Source: Streptomyces panaciradicis
GTDB taxonomy: Bacteria > Actinomycetota > Actinomycetes > Streptomycetales > Streptomycetaceae
NCBI RefSeq assembly: GCF_023516615.1
Contig: NZ_JAMGBF010000020.1
Span: 62,001 to 126,000 of the forward strand
Direction of reading: 5' to 3'
DNA: 64,000 nucleotides
Shown here: positions 23,686 through 35,187 of the stretch, piece by piece
Numbering within the stretch: the first letter of the stretch is position 1
Layout: each line of letters starts with the position of its first letter
Notes under the pieces: model-generated
Told to the model about the DNA's origin: nothing
Database searches by the model: none
Seen by the model: only the letters and a program-made list of their open reading frames with translations
Program-made: the position numbers and the translations under genes

Positions 23686-24242
23686 CGTGCGCCTTCCGTC
23701 TTGTTGATCATCTGGTTCAGGGTGTCGACCCACTCCGTGTGCTCGGCCGCCCGGTCGGAGCGGAAGCCGGAGTCGATCAGCCGCTCACCGTGCTGCCAGG
23801 TCACCACGAGCAGGCCGCCCTCGGTCAGCACCTTGCCGGCGATGCCCTTGTCCAGCCGGGCCTCGCGCAGTCGCGCCGCCGGGACGAAGAAGTCGCTCGC
23901 CCCGGGGCGTACGACGTCCAGGCCCGCGTCCGTCAGCGTGAGCTCGGCCCGGCTGCGGGTGCCGAGGCCGTGCGCCACGATGCGGTCGAGCCACTGACCG
24001 GCGGTGGTGGAGCCGTGGTAGCGGCCGCTCATCGTCAGTCTGGCCTCGCCGGGCTCGTCCGGCGCGCTGGGCAGCTCGGGCAGGTCGCCCTGGAGCGTGC
24101 CGCGCCATTTCCAGCCCTCGCGCATCAGCCAGTAGACGAGCGCGACGAAGAGCGCGAGCCCGACGAGCCAGCCGATGCGCGCGGCCCAGTCGGTGACCTC
24201 GGCCGACTTCTTCTCGGCGGCCAGCAGGATTACAGGTGTCAC
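23682..24242 (-). CDS. PH-like domain membrane protein within the pyrimidine operon
   Basis: The 186-residue protein has one predicted membrane helix near the N-terminus (about 20-38, [19 protein letters not shown]), then a soluble domain that resembles bacterial PH-like domains ([51 protein letters not shown]). No catalytic motif is visible. It starts at GTG 24242, overlapping the pyrC stop (GTGA), and overlaps carA by four bases, so it is translationally coupled on both sides. As I recall it is conserved at this position across Streptomyces. A role in membrane association of the pathway is conceivable but unproven. Confidence 0.88.
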   Translation of the reverse strand: MTPVILLAAEKKSAEVTDWAARIGWLVGLALFVALVYWLMREGWKWRGTLQGDLPELPSAPDEPGEARLTMSGRYHGSTTAGQWLDRIVAHGLGTRSRAELTLTDAGLDVVRPGASDFFVPAARLREARLDKGIAGKVLTEGGLLVVTWQHGERLIDSGFRSDRAAEHTEWVDTLNQMINKTEGAR

Positions 24243-25525
24243 GTGAGCTTCCCGTCGACGAGCGTGGCCTTGCCCCGCAGCCACGTGTGCGTCACACGGC
24301 CCGGCAGCTCACGCCCCTCGTAGGGGGTGTTCCGGCTGCGCGAGGCGAAGCCCGCGGGGTCCACCGACCCACGGTATGCCGTGTCGACGAGCGTGAGGTT
24401 GGCGGGCTCACCAGCCGAGACGGGACGCCCGTGGCCCTTCGCCCCGCCGATCGCGGCCGGCTTGAAGGACATGCGCTCGGCGACGCCGGCCCAGGTGAGA
24501 AGCCCGGTGTCCACCATGGTCTCCTGCACCACCGACAGCGCGGTCTCCAGGCCGACCATGCCCATGGCGGCCGCGGCCCACTCGCAGTCCTTGTCCTCGT
24601 GCGGGTGCGGGGCGTGGTCGGTGGCGACGATGTCGATCGTGCCGTCGGCCAGCGCCTCGCGCAGGGCGAGGACGTCGCGCTCGGTGCGCAGCGGCGGGTT
24701 GACCTTGTAGACCGGGTTGTAGGTGCGCACCAGTTCGTCGGTGAGCAGCAGGTGGTGCGGGGTCACCTCGGCGGTGACGTCGATGCCGCGGGACTTGGCC
24801 CAGCGGACGATCTCGACGGACCCGGCGGTGGAGAGGTGGCAGATGTGCACGCGGGAGCCGACGTGCTCGGCGAGCAGGACGTCCCGGGCGATGATCGACT
24901 CCTCGGCCACCGCGGGCCAGCCGCCGAGGCCCAGCTCGGCGGAGACGATCCCCTCGTTCATCTGGGCGCCCTCGGTCAGCCGCGGCTCCTGCGCGTGCTG
25001 GGCGACGACACCGCCGAAGGCCTTCACGTACTCCAGCGCCCGCCGCATGATCACCGCGTCGTCGACGCACTTGCCGTCGTCGGAGAAGACGGTGACGCCG
25101 GCGGCCGACTCGTGCATGGCGCCGAGTTCGGCGAGCTTCCTGCCCTCCAGGCCGACGGTGACGGCGCCGATGGGCTGCACGTCGCAGTAGCCGTGCTCCT
25201 GGCCGAGCCGGTAGACCTGCTCGACGACGCCGGCGGTGTCGGCGACCGGGAAGGTGTTGGCCATGGCGAAGACGGCCGTGAAGCCGCCGCTCGCCGCGGC
25301 GCGGGTGCCGGTCAGCACGGTCTCGGAGTCCTCGCGGCCGGGCTCGCGCAGGTGGGTGTGCAGGTCGACCAGGCCCGGCAGCAGGACCTTGCCGTCGGCC
25401 TCGACGACCTCGGCGCCCTCGGCGGACAGCCCCGTGCCGACCGCCTCGATGACGGAGCCGTCGATCAGGACGTCCTGCGCCTCGCCGCCGAGCACCTTCG
25501 CACCACGGATCAGGATCTTGCTCAT
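24239..25525 (-). CDS. pyrC: Dihydroorotase
   Basis: The 428-residue amidohydrolase cyclises carbamoyl aspartate to dihydroorotate. The metal-binding motif DLHTHLREPGRED follows the short beta-sandwich, with further ligands in ICHLSTAGS and TDHAPHPHEDK. It is the class I type typical of Gram-positives. It is six bases downstream of pyrB and overlaps the PH-like gene by four. Confidence 0.98.
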   Translation of the reverse strand: MSKILIRGAKVLGGEAQDVLIDGSVIEAVGTGLSAEGAEVVEADGKVLLPGLVDLHTHLREPGREDSETVLTGTRAAASGGFTAVFAMANTFPVADTAGVVEQVYRLGQEHGYCDVQPIGAVTVGLEGRKLAELGAMHESAAGVTVFSDDGKCVDDAVIMRRALEYVKAFGGVVAQHAQEPRLTEGAQMNEGIVSAELGLGGWPAVAEESIIARDVLLAEHVGSRVHICHLSTAGSVEIVRWAKSRGIDVTAEVTPHHLLLTDELVRTYNPVYKVNPPLRTERDVLALREALADGTIDIVATDHAPHPHEDKDCEWAAAAMGMVGLETALSVVQETMVDTGLLTWAGVAERMSFKPAAIGGAKGHGRPVSAGEPANLTLVDTAYRGSVDPAGFASRSRNTPYEGRELPGRVTHTWLRGKATLVDGKLT

Positions 25526-25530
25526 GTGAC

Positions 25531-26508
25531 TTACTTCTCCTCGATACGGGCGTGGGTGACGGCGGGTTCGTTGCCACCGAGCAGCAGGTACAGGACGGCC
25601 ATCCGGATGGAGACTCCGTTTGCGACCTGCTCGACGACGGTGCAGCGGTCGGAGTCGGCGACCTCGGCGGTGATCTCCATGCCGCGGACCATCGGGCCGG
25701 GGTGCATCACGATGGCGTGCTCGGGCATCCGCGCCATGCGCTCGCCGTCGAGGCCGTAGCGCCGCGAGTACTCGCGCTCGGTCGGGAAGAAGGCGGCGTT
25801 CATGCGCTCGCGCTGGACCCGCAGCATCATCACCGCGTCGGACTTGGTGAGGGTGGAGTCGAGGTCGTACGACACCTCGCAGGGCCAGGTCTCGACGCCG
25901 ACGGGCACCAGGGTGGGCGGGGCGACCAGAGTGACCTCGGCGCCGAGGGTGTGGAGCAGGTCGACGTTGGAGCGGGCGACGCGGCTGTGCAGGACGTCGC
26001 CGACGATCGTGATGCGCCGGCCGGCCAGGTCCTGGCCGAGCCCGGCGTCCCGGCCGACGAGGCGGCGGCGCATGGTGAAGGCGTCCAGCAGGGCCTGCGT
26101 GGGGTGCTGGTGGGTGCCGTCGCCCGCGTTGATGACGGCGGCGTCGATCCAGCCGGAGTTGGCGAGGCGGTACGGGGCCCCGGAGGCGCCGTGCCGGATG
26201 ACGACGGCGTCGACGCCCATGGCCTCCAGCGTCTGGGCGGTGTCCTTCAGGGACTCGCCCTTGGAGACGCTGGAGCCCTTGGCGGTGAAGTTGATCACGT
26301 CGGCCGAGAGGCGCTTCTCGGCGGCTTCGAAGGAGATACGCGTGCGCGTGGAGTCCTCGAAGAAGAGGTTGACGATCGTACGGCCGCGCAGGGTCGGCAG
26401 TTTCTTGATCGGCCGGTCCGCGACCCGGGCCATCTCCTCGGCGGTGTCGAGGATCAGGACGGCGTCGTCGCGGGTGAGGTCGGCGGCCGAGATGAGATGA
26501 CGCTGCAT
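25531..26508 (-). CDS. pyrB: Aspartate carbamoyltransferase catalytic subunit
   Basis: The 325-residue enzyme condenses carbamoyl phosphate with aspartate. The carbamoyl-phosphate motif [13 protein letters not shown] is present, along with [14 protein letters not shown] and the aspartate-binding loop region. No pyrI regulatory subunit gene is nearby, as expected for Gram-positives. It is the second gene of the operon, 84 bp after pyrR, with a hairpin in between (26560-26584). Confidence 0.98.
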   Translation of the reverse strand: MQRHLISAADLTRDDAVLILDTAEEMARVADRPIKKLPTLRGRTIVNLFFEDSTRTRISFEAAEKRLSADVINFTAKGSSVSKGESLKDTAQTLEAMGVDAVVIRHGASGAPYRLANSGWIDAAVINAGDGTHQHPTQALLDAFTMRRRLVGRDAGLGQDLAGRRITIVGDVLHSRVARSNVDLLHTLGAEVTLVAPPTLVPVGVETWPCEVSYDLDSTLTKSDAVMMLRVQRERMNAAFFPTEREYSRRYGLDGERMARMPEHAIVMHPGPMVRGMEITAEVADSDRCTVVEQVANGVSIRMAVLYLLLGGNEPAVTHARIEEK

Positions 26509-26559
26509 CTGTCAGGCTCCGTAAGGCAATTCGGGATTCGGGAGATTCCGGGCAGACCA

Positions 26560-26584
26560 GGGCACGCCGAAAGGGCGCGTGCCC
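26560..26584 (-). other. Intercistronic hairpin between pyrR and pyrB
   Basis: GGGCACGC and GCGTGCCC pair around a 9-nt loop just after the pyrR stop. It may protect mRNA ends or modestly attenuate transcription into pyrB. There is no T-run and no second copy of the PyrR-binding sequence. Confidence 0.45.
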
Positions 26585-26592
26585 AGCGGCCG

Positions 26593-27205
<613 letters not shown>

Positions 27206-27313
27206 CGTCGGATTTGCGCCATCCACGGTAGCAGGCCCGTGCGACTGCCCTGATCACCCCCCTGGCCTAATCGGCCACCGTCACCACGGAAGAGTCGGTG
27301 TGGACCATTCGGC

Positions 27314-27343
27314 TTGACGCAGGAGAATCACGCTGCGTAACCT
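27314..27343 (+). promoter_or_regulatory. bldD promoter
   Basis: TTGACG (27314-27319) and TAACCT (27338-27343) are 18 bp apart, a good vegetative-type promoter. Transcription would begin near 27350, leaving a leader of about 64 nt. Confidence 0.7.
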
Positions 27344-27356
27344 CACAGTGAGTTAC
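27342..27356 (+). promoter_or_regulatory. BldD box in the bldD promoter
   Basis: CTCACAGTGAGTTAC matches the published BldD consensus (nTnACnC(A/T)GnGTnAn) at eight of nine defined positions. It overlaps the end of the -10 and the start point, where bound BldD would block its own transcription, consistent with the known autoregulation of bldD. Confidence 0.75.
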
Positions 27357-27413
27357 CAGACGCGCGGCGGCGGAACATCCGCAGCCGCGTCGACCCAGTG
27401 TCCGGGGAGCTAT

Positions 27414-27914
27414 ATGTCCAGCGAATACGCCAAACAGCTCGGGGCCAAGCTCCGGGCCATCCGCACCCAGCAGGGCCTTTCCCTCCACGGTGTCGAGGAG
27501 AAGAGCCAGGGACGCTGGAAGGCGGTCGTGGTCGGGTCGTACGAGCGCGGTGACCGCGCGGTGACCGTACAGCGCCTTGCCGAACTGGCGGATTTCTATG
27601 GCGTGCCCGTACAGGAGCTGCTCCCGGGCACCACCCCCGGCGGCGCCGCCGAGCCCCCGCCGAAGCTGGTCCTGGACCTGGAGCGGCTGGCCACCGTGCC
27701 GGCCGAGAAGGCGGGCCCGCTGCAGCGCTACGCGGCCACGATCCAGTCGCAGCGCGGTGACTACAACGGCAAGGTGCTGTCGATCCGCCAGGACGACCTG
27801 CGCACACTCGCCGTCATCTACGACCAGTCGCCCTCGGTCCTGACCGAGCAGCTGATCAGCTGGGGCGTGCTCGACGCCGACGCGCGCCGCGCGGTGGCTC
27901 ACGAGGAGGGCTGA
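27414..27914 (+). CDS. bldD: BldD, c-di-GMP-responsive master repressor of development
   Basis: The 166-residue protein is BldD, which represses sporulation genes during vegetative growth when bound to c-di-GMP. The N-terminal Xre-type helix-turn-helix spans about residues 7-70 (LGAKLRAIRTQQGLSLHGVEEKS and following). The C-terminal domain carries the c-di-GMP signature RGD-X8-RQDD with R114, D116, R125 and D128. The start ATG 27414 has GGGGAGC upstream and gives the known length. It is divergent from the pyr operon and followed by a very strong terminator. Confidence 0.98.
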   Translation: MSSEYAKQLGAKLRAIRTQQGLSLHGVEEKSQGRWKAVVVGSYERGDRAVTVQRLAELADFYGVPVQELLPGTTPGGAAEPPPKLVLDLERLATVPAEKAGPLQRYAATIQSQRGDYNGKVLSIRQDDLRTLAVIYDQSPSVLTEQLISWGVLDADARRAVAHEEG

Positions 27915-27940
27915 GCCCCACCGCACCACAGCAGAAACGT

Positions 27941-27986
27941 GCCGCCGGGGTGGCCGGAACTTCACGGTTCCGGCCACCCCGGCGGC
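27941..27986 (+). terminator. Terminator after bldD
   Basis: A perfect 20-bp stem (27941-27960 with 27967-27986) encloses a TTCACG loop and is followed by TTTC, 27 bp after the bldD stop. It is one of the strongest hairpins in the window. Confidence 0.9.
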
Positions 27987-28022
27987 TTTCTGCGCCCTTC
28001 GGGCGCCAGGGCGGTGCGGGAA

Positions 28023-28064
28023 CGCCAGGGGGCCCGCAGCGGTCGCGCTGCGGGCCCCCTGGCG
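28023..28064 (-). terminator. Terminator after nusB
   Basis: A perfect 19-bp stem (28023-28041 with 28046-28064) with a GTCG loop lies 15 bp past the nusB stop on the minus strand. Together with the bldD terminator it insulates the two convergent genes. Confidence 0.85.
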
Positions 28065-28078
28065 ATGTGAACTGCCTT

Positions 28079-28513
28079 CTACGCCTCGTCGCGGCGCAGG
28101 GAGGGCTTCAGCTCCTTGAGCCGGCCGAGCAGACCGTTGACGAACGCGGGCGACTCCTCCGTGGAGAACTCCTTCGCCAGCTGCACCATCTCGTCGAGCA
28201 CGACGGCGTCCGGGACCTCGTCCACCCAGATCAGCTCGTAGGCGCCCAGGCGCAGGATGTTGCGGTCCACGACCGGCATCCGGTCGAGCGTCCAGCCGAC
28301 CGAGTACTGCGCGATGAGCTCGTCGATCCGCTTCGCCTGCGTGGCGTAGCCCTCGACCAGCTGCATCGTGTACTCGCTCACCGGCGGCTGCCGGGTGTCG
28401 TTCCGGGAGAGCCGGATCCAGTCCGCGAGGACGGTCAGCACGTCGGCGCCGCGCTGGTCGCCCTCGAAGAGGATCTGGAAGGCGCGCTTGCGGGCCGTGT
28501 TGCGGGCAGCCAC
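28079..28513 (-). CDS. nusB: Transcription antitermination factor NusB
   Basis: The 144-residue all-helical protein shows the NusB pattern: an arginine-rich N-terminus (ARNTARKRAFQILFE), then VDRNILRLGAYELIWVDEVPDAVVLDEMVQLAKEFSTEESPAFVNGLLGRL. NusB works with S10 (NusE) at boxA sites in rRNA operons. It lies two bases downstream of efp. Confidence 0.97.
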   Translation of the reverse strand: MAARNTARKRAFQILFEGDQRGADVLTVLADWIRLSRNDTRQPPVSEYTMQLVEGYATQAKRIDELIAQYSVGWTLDRMPVVDRNILRLGAYELIWVDEVPDAVVLDEMVQLAKEFSTEESPAFVNGLLGRLKELKPSLRRDEA

Positions 28514-28515
28514 GG

Positions 28516-29082
28516 TTAGCTGTTCACCCGGCCGAGGTAGTCGCTCGTGCGGGTGTCGACCTTGATCTTCTCACCGGTGGTGATGAAGAGCGGGACCTGG
28601 ATCTGGTGACCGGTCTCCAGGGTGGCGGGCTTGGTGCCACCGGTGGAGCGGTCGCCCTGCAGACCCGGCTCGGTCTCCTGGACGGTGAGCTCGACGGCGG
28701 CCGGCAGCTCGACGAAGAGCACCTCGCCCTCGTGCTGGGCGACGGTGGCGGTGAAGCCCTCGACGAGGAAGTTGGCAGCGTCACCGACGGCCTTGCGGTC
28801 GATCATGAGCTGGTCGTAGGTCTCCATGTCCATGAAGACGAAGTACTCGCCGTCCATGTACGAGAACTGCATGTCGCGCTTGTCGACAGTGGCCGTCTCG
28901 ACCTTGACGCCGGCGTTGAAGGTCTTGTCGACGACCTTGCCGGAGAGCACGTTCTTGAGCTTGGTGCGCACGAAGGCGGGGCCCTTGCCGGGCTTGACGT
29001 GCTGGAACTCGACGACGGACCAGAGCTGGCCGCCTTCGAGCTTGAGCACCAGGCCGTTCTTGAGGTCGTTCGTGGAAGCCAC
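28516..29082 (-). CDS. efp: Elongation factor P
   Basis: The 188-residue factor relieves ribosome stalling at polyproline. It has the KOW-like N-domain, whose tip [11 protein letters not shown] holds the conserved lysine K33 that reaches the peptidyl-transferase centre, and two OB domains (C-terminus [19 protein letters not shown]). No EpmA/EpmB-type modification genes are nearby. GTG 29082 gives the exact family length; the site AGGAG is 11 nt upstream. Confidence 0.98.
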   Translation of the reverse strand: MASTNDLKNGLVLKLEGGQLWSVVEFQHVKPGKGPAFVRTKLKNVLSGKVVDKTFNAGVKVETATVDKRDMQFSYMDGEYFVFMDMETYDQLMIDRKAVGDAANFLVEGFTATVAQHEGEVLFVELPAAVELTVQETEPGLQGDRSTGGTKPATLETGHQIQVPLFITTGEKIKVDTRTSDYLGRVNS

Positions 29083-29134
29083 GGTTGCGGAATCTCCTGG
29101 ACTGACGTGGACGACCCCGGCGCACGCACCTTCT

Positions 29135-30241
29135 CTATAGTGCGAGCAGCTCCTTGGTCGTGATGGTGAGTAGCTCGGGTCCGCCGTCCGCCTCGGGGCG
29201 GACGACGAGCGTGTCATCGATCCGGACGCCGCCCCGGCCCGGGAGGTGGACCCCCGGTTCGACGGTGACCGGCACGCAAGCGTCCAGTTTACCCATGGCC
29301 GCAGGGGCCAGCTGCGGGTCCTCGTCGATTTCGAGTCCCACGCCGTGGCCGGTGAGGGACGGCAGCGCCCCGGCGTACCCCGCGGTGTCGAGCACCTGAC
29401 GGGTGAGGCGGTCGACGTCACGGCAGGCCGCGCCGGGTGCGAGGGCCTCCCGTCCGGCGCGCTGGGCGGCGAAGACGAGGTCGTACAGCTCGATCTGCCA
29501 GTCCGCGGGCGAGGTGCCGATCACGAACGTCCGGCCGATCTCGCAGCGGTAGCCGCGGTAGGTGGCGCCCAGGCAGACGGAGAGGAAGTCGCCCTCCTCC
29601 ACGCGCCGGTCGGTGGGGCGGTGCGCGCGGCGCCCGGAGTTCGGGCCGGTGGCGACCGAGGTGGGGAAGGCCGGGCCCTCGGCGCCGTGGTCGACCAGCC
29701 GGCGTTCGAGTTCGAGGGCGAGATGGCGTTCGGTGCGGCCCACCAGGATGGACTCCAGGAGCTCGCCGAGTGCCTGGTCGGCGATCTCGGCGCCGATGCG
29801 GAGGCAGGAGATCTCCTCCTCGTCCTTCACCACCCGCTGCTGTTCGACGGCGCCGCCGAGGTCCGCGATGCGCAGGCGGGGGGCGACGGAGCGGATCTCG
29901 CGGTGCCGGGCGACCGTGAGGTGGTGTTCCTCCACGGCGAGGGAGTCGGCGCCCTGGGCCGCGGCGAGGTCGGCGGCGGCGACCGCGGGATCGCCCTGGC
30001 CGGCGGTGAGGTACTGCACCCGCAGGGCCTCGTCGGGCCGGCCCTCCGTGGGACGGTCGTCGGGCGGGCCGGGGCAGACCAGGAGGTCTTCCGTCCGGCC
30101 CAGGAGGAGGACGGCGCCCTGCGGGGCGGTGCCGGCGAGGTAGCGGACGTTGGCGGGGCGGGAGACGAGCGCTGCCGCGTGGCCGGCCGCGCTGTGTTGC
30201 TCCCTGAGCCGGGTTCGGCGGTTCGCGTGCATCTCTGACAT
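29135..30241 (-). CDS. M24-family (aminopeptidase P/prolidase-like) protein with altered metal ligands
   Basis: The 368-residue protein has a creatinase-like N-terminal domain (about 1-135) and a pita-bread M24 domain. Prolidase-like landmarks are present: [11 protein letters not shown] with H299 and [11 protein letters not shown] with E328. The usual two aspartate ligands are replaced: the IDAG...GDITR pattern reads VCLG...CEIGR (C223, E234), and the last glutamate is D342. Metal binding may therefore be altered or lost. It precedes efp and nusB, a conserved arrangement in actinobacteria where the gene is often called pepQ. Start ATG 30241 or 30232; neither has a strong ribosome-binding site. 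Confidence 0.85.
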   Translation of the reverse strand: MSEMHANRRTRLREQHSAAGHAAALVSRPANVRYLAGTAPQGAVLLLGRTEDLLVCPGPPDDRPTEGRPDEALRVQYLTAGQGDPAVAAADLAAAQGADSLAVEEHHLTVARHREIRSVAPRLRIADLGGAVEQQRVVKDEEEISCLRIGAEIADQALGELLESILVGRTERHLALELERRLVDHGAEGPAFPTSVATGPNSGRRAHRPTDRRVEEGDFLSVCLGATYRGYRCEIGRTFVIGTSPADWQIELYDLVFAAQRAGREALAPGAACRDVDRLTRQVLDTAGYAGALPSLTGHGVGLEIDEDPQLAPAAMGKLDACVPVTVEPGVHLPGRGGVRIDDTLVVRPEADGGPELLTITTKELLAL

Positions 30242-30299
30242 GAGATGAGCGTAGGAGGAGTGGGCGATTTGTGCCGGTTCAGGTGTCGATCGGGGGATG

Positions 30300-30402
30300 G
30301 GGTGCGTGGGCGGTGGTGTGCCGGGTGCGGATGAGTGGGGGCTTGTCGCGCCCCGCGGCGGAGCCGCATGTCGACACAGCCCCGCGCCCCTCCGGGGGCG
30401 CT
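30300..30402 (+). repeat. Dispersed Streptomyces intergenic repeat, copy C (split)
   Basis: The segment GGGTGCGGAT...GGCTTGTCGCGC, then CCCCGCGCCCCT and a GGGGGCGC end, resembles copy B at 57697-57760, but the CAGTTCC core is replaced by an insert of about 30 bases. It lies between the end of the P-loop gene (30416) and the start of the M24 protein. Confidence 0.5.
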
Positions 30403-30415
30403 TACGCACCGGAGT

Positions 30416-31267
30416 TCACCAGCTCGGCGGGCTCGCGATCGACCGTGCCAGTACGTCGTCCAGGACCCTGGCCGTCTGGGGGACGTCCAGCTGGCTGTTG
30501 TCGATGATCGGGAGACCGGAGCCGTACCAGCCCGCCATGCGGCCGTGGATGCGGGCGACCTCCTCGTCGGTGAGGCGGCGGTTGCCGGAGCGCTCGGCGT
30601 TGCGTTCCAGGACGATCTCCAGTCCCGGGAGCAGGACGACCGGCAGCAGGCCCGGGCCGACGTGCCGCTTCCAGCCGCCGAGGCCGACCACGGGGCGGTC
30701 GGGGAAGACGGCGTCGTCGAGGATGCAGGAGATGCCGTTGGCCAGGAAGTTGCGGGCGGCGAAGCCGCAGGTGCGGCGGGCCAGGCGGTACTGGGCCTCG
30801 GAGTTGTCGTTCCACCCGGACTGCGGGTCGGCGAAGCCGGAGCGCACCCACTCGCGCACGTCGTCGAGGCTGATGTGGGCCGTGGGCACCCTGCGGTGCT
30901 CGGCCCAGTACTTGGCGACGCTCGTCTTGCCGGCGCCCGCGGGTCCGATCAGCAGGACCGCGAGGGTCGTAGTGGCCGGGTCCGGGGCGCTCGCGGGTGC
31001 CGTGCCGGGCATGGTGACCGGGCCGCCCGGCGGCAGCGGGACATGGCCGGTGGTGTCCGGGGGCGGCGGGGCCGGGCTGTGGGGCGGGCCGGGCGGGACC
31101 GCGCCCTGGGGTGCGAAACCCGGCGCGGGAGGCGGCGCGGGCACGGGGGCGGAGCCCTGGTGCGGCCCCGGGTGGCCCGGGTGGTGTGCGGCCGGCGACC
31201 AGCCGGCGCCAGGTCCGTGCCCCGGCTGGTGGGGCGGCGGCAGCGGAGAACCCACTGCGTGCTGCAT
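30416..31267 (-). CDS. P-loop ATP-binding protein with proline-rich N-terminus
   Basis: The 283-residue protein has a proline/glycine-rich disordered N-terminus (about 9-95), then a P-loop kinase-like domain: Walker A GPAGAGKT at 108-115, a DDVREWVRSGF segment and SCILDDAVFPDRPVVGLGGWK. The layout resembles small AAA/zeta-toxin-like or gluconate-kinase-like phosphotransferases. Substrate and partners are unknown. ATG 31267 with CGGAG upstream is preferred; a longer frame to 31399 runs through the aroB terminator. It lies between the aro genes and the M24 protein, a position I recall as conserved in Streptomyces. Confidence 0.8.
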   Translation of the reverse strand: MQHAVGSPLPPPHQPGHGPGAGWSPAAHHPGHPGPHQGSAPVPAPPPAPGFAPQGAVPPGPPHSPAPPPPDTTGHVPLPPGGPVTMPGTAPASAPDPATTTLAVLLIGPAGAGKTSVAKYWAEHRRVPTAHISLDDVREWVRSGFADPQSGWNDNSEAQYRLARRTCGFAARNFLANGISCILDDAVFPDRPVVGLGGWKRHVGPGLLPVVLLPGLEIVLERNAERSGNRRLTDEEVARIHGRMAGWYGSGLPIIDNSQLDVPQTARVLDDVLARSIASPPSW

Positions 31268-31341
31268 CCGGTGCCACTCCGTCTCGTACAGGCGATTGAC
31301 CCTGGCGGCAGGGCACGGGCCCCGCTTCCTACCGAACGGTA

Positions 31342-31379
31342 CCGTCCCCGGCCGCCGTTTGCTGAACGGCCGGGGACGG
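31342..31379 (-). terminator. Terminator after aroB
   Basis: CCGTCCCCGGCCG and CGGCCGGGGACGG form a perfect 13-bp stem with a 12-nt loop, 54 bp past the aroB stop, ending the aroC-aroK-aroB unit. Confidence 0.8.
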
Positions 31380-31432
31380 CCCGAAGTGCCCACTCCCACA
31401 AGGCAAATGGGACAGAAGGCGCTCCGGCTGAC

Positions 31433-34217
<2,785 letters not shown>

Positions 34218-34371
34218 CGGTGCTCCTCAGTGCTCGCGCCCCGGTACTGCCCTGCGTACGCGCGTCCTCGCGTACGGCGACGGCGCGACCGGGTGCGCGG
34301 ATCCGGCCCGCCACCCCCGATCCTCCCATGTCCGGGATGGGACTCCGATCCGCGTCCGGCAAACGGACAGA

Positions 34372-35187
34372 TCAGGCCGTCCGCGCGGCCTGGCGCATCG
34401 CGGCCAGCGGCGACCGCGGGTCCCCCGTGAACTGCCGGAACTGGAACACGGCCTGGTGCACGAGCAGGTCGAGGCCGCTCAGCACCGGGCCACCGCGGTC
34501 CTGCCAGGCGGCGGCGAGGGGCGTGGGCCAGGGCTCGTAGAGGACGTCGAAGAGGGTGCCGACTCTGGCGGGAAGCCGGGCGGCGAGGTCGTCGGTGCCT
34601 CCGGCGGGCGTCGTGGAGATCACCAATGGCGCGTCGAAGGCGCGTACCGCCTCGGCCCAGTCCGCCGGCCGCACCTGGACGCCGAGTCGTTGGCCCCACT
34701 GCCGCATCTCGTCGGCGCGCCGCTCGCTGCGGACGTACACCGTGACCTCGCCGGTGCAGAGCAGGGCCAGTGCCGCCAGTGCCGACGAGGCGGTGGCACC
34801 CGCGCCCAGGATGGCCGCCGACTCGACCTTCTCCACGCCCCGCTCCTGCAGCGCGGCGATCAGCCCGGGGATGTCGGTGTTGTCGCCGACGCGCTTGCCG
34901 TCCTCACGGAAGACGACGGTGTTGACGGCCTCCACCGAGGCCGCCGTGTCGGTGATCTCGTCGAGCAGCGGGATCACCGCCCGCTTGAGCGGCATGGTCA
35001 GGGACAGTCCCGCCCACTCGGGACCCAGCCCCTCGAGGAAGCCGGGCAGCGCGGCCTCGTCGATCTCGAACCTGTCGTACGACCAGTCGTCCAGGCCGAG
35101 CGCCCGGTAGGCGGCGTTGTGCAGCCGCGGGGACAGGGAGTGGCCGATGGGCGAGCCGAGCACGGCCGCCCTGTGGGTCGGTGACAT
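34372..35187 (-). CDS. aroE: Shikimate dehydrogenase
   Basis: The 271-residue NADP-linked enzyme reduces 3-dehydroshikimate. The substrate-binding N-terminus AAVLGSPIGHSLSPRLHNAAY and the catalytic lysine in SLTMPLKRAVIPLLDE are present, with GDNTDIPG and the nucleotide-binding ILGAGATASSAL. ATG 35187 shares its first base with the stop of mltG (TGATG), so the two are coupled. Confidence 0.96.
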   Translation of the reverse strand: MSPTHRAAVLGSPIGHSLSPRLHNAAYRALGLDDWSYDRFEIDEAALPGFLEGLGPEWAGLSLTMPLKRAVIPLLDEITDTAASVEAVNTVVFREDGKRVGDNTDIPGLIAALQERGVEKVESAAILGAGATASSALAALALLCTGEVTVYVRSERRADEMRQWGQRLGVQVRPADWAEAVRAFDAPLVISTTPAGGTDDLAARLPARVGTLFDVLYEPWPTPLAAAWQDRGGPVLSGLDLLVHQAVFQFRQFTGDPRSPLAAMRQAARTA

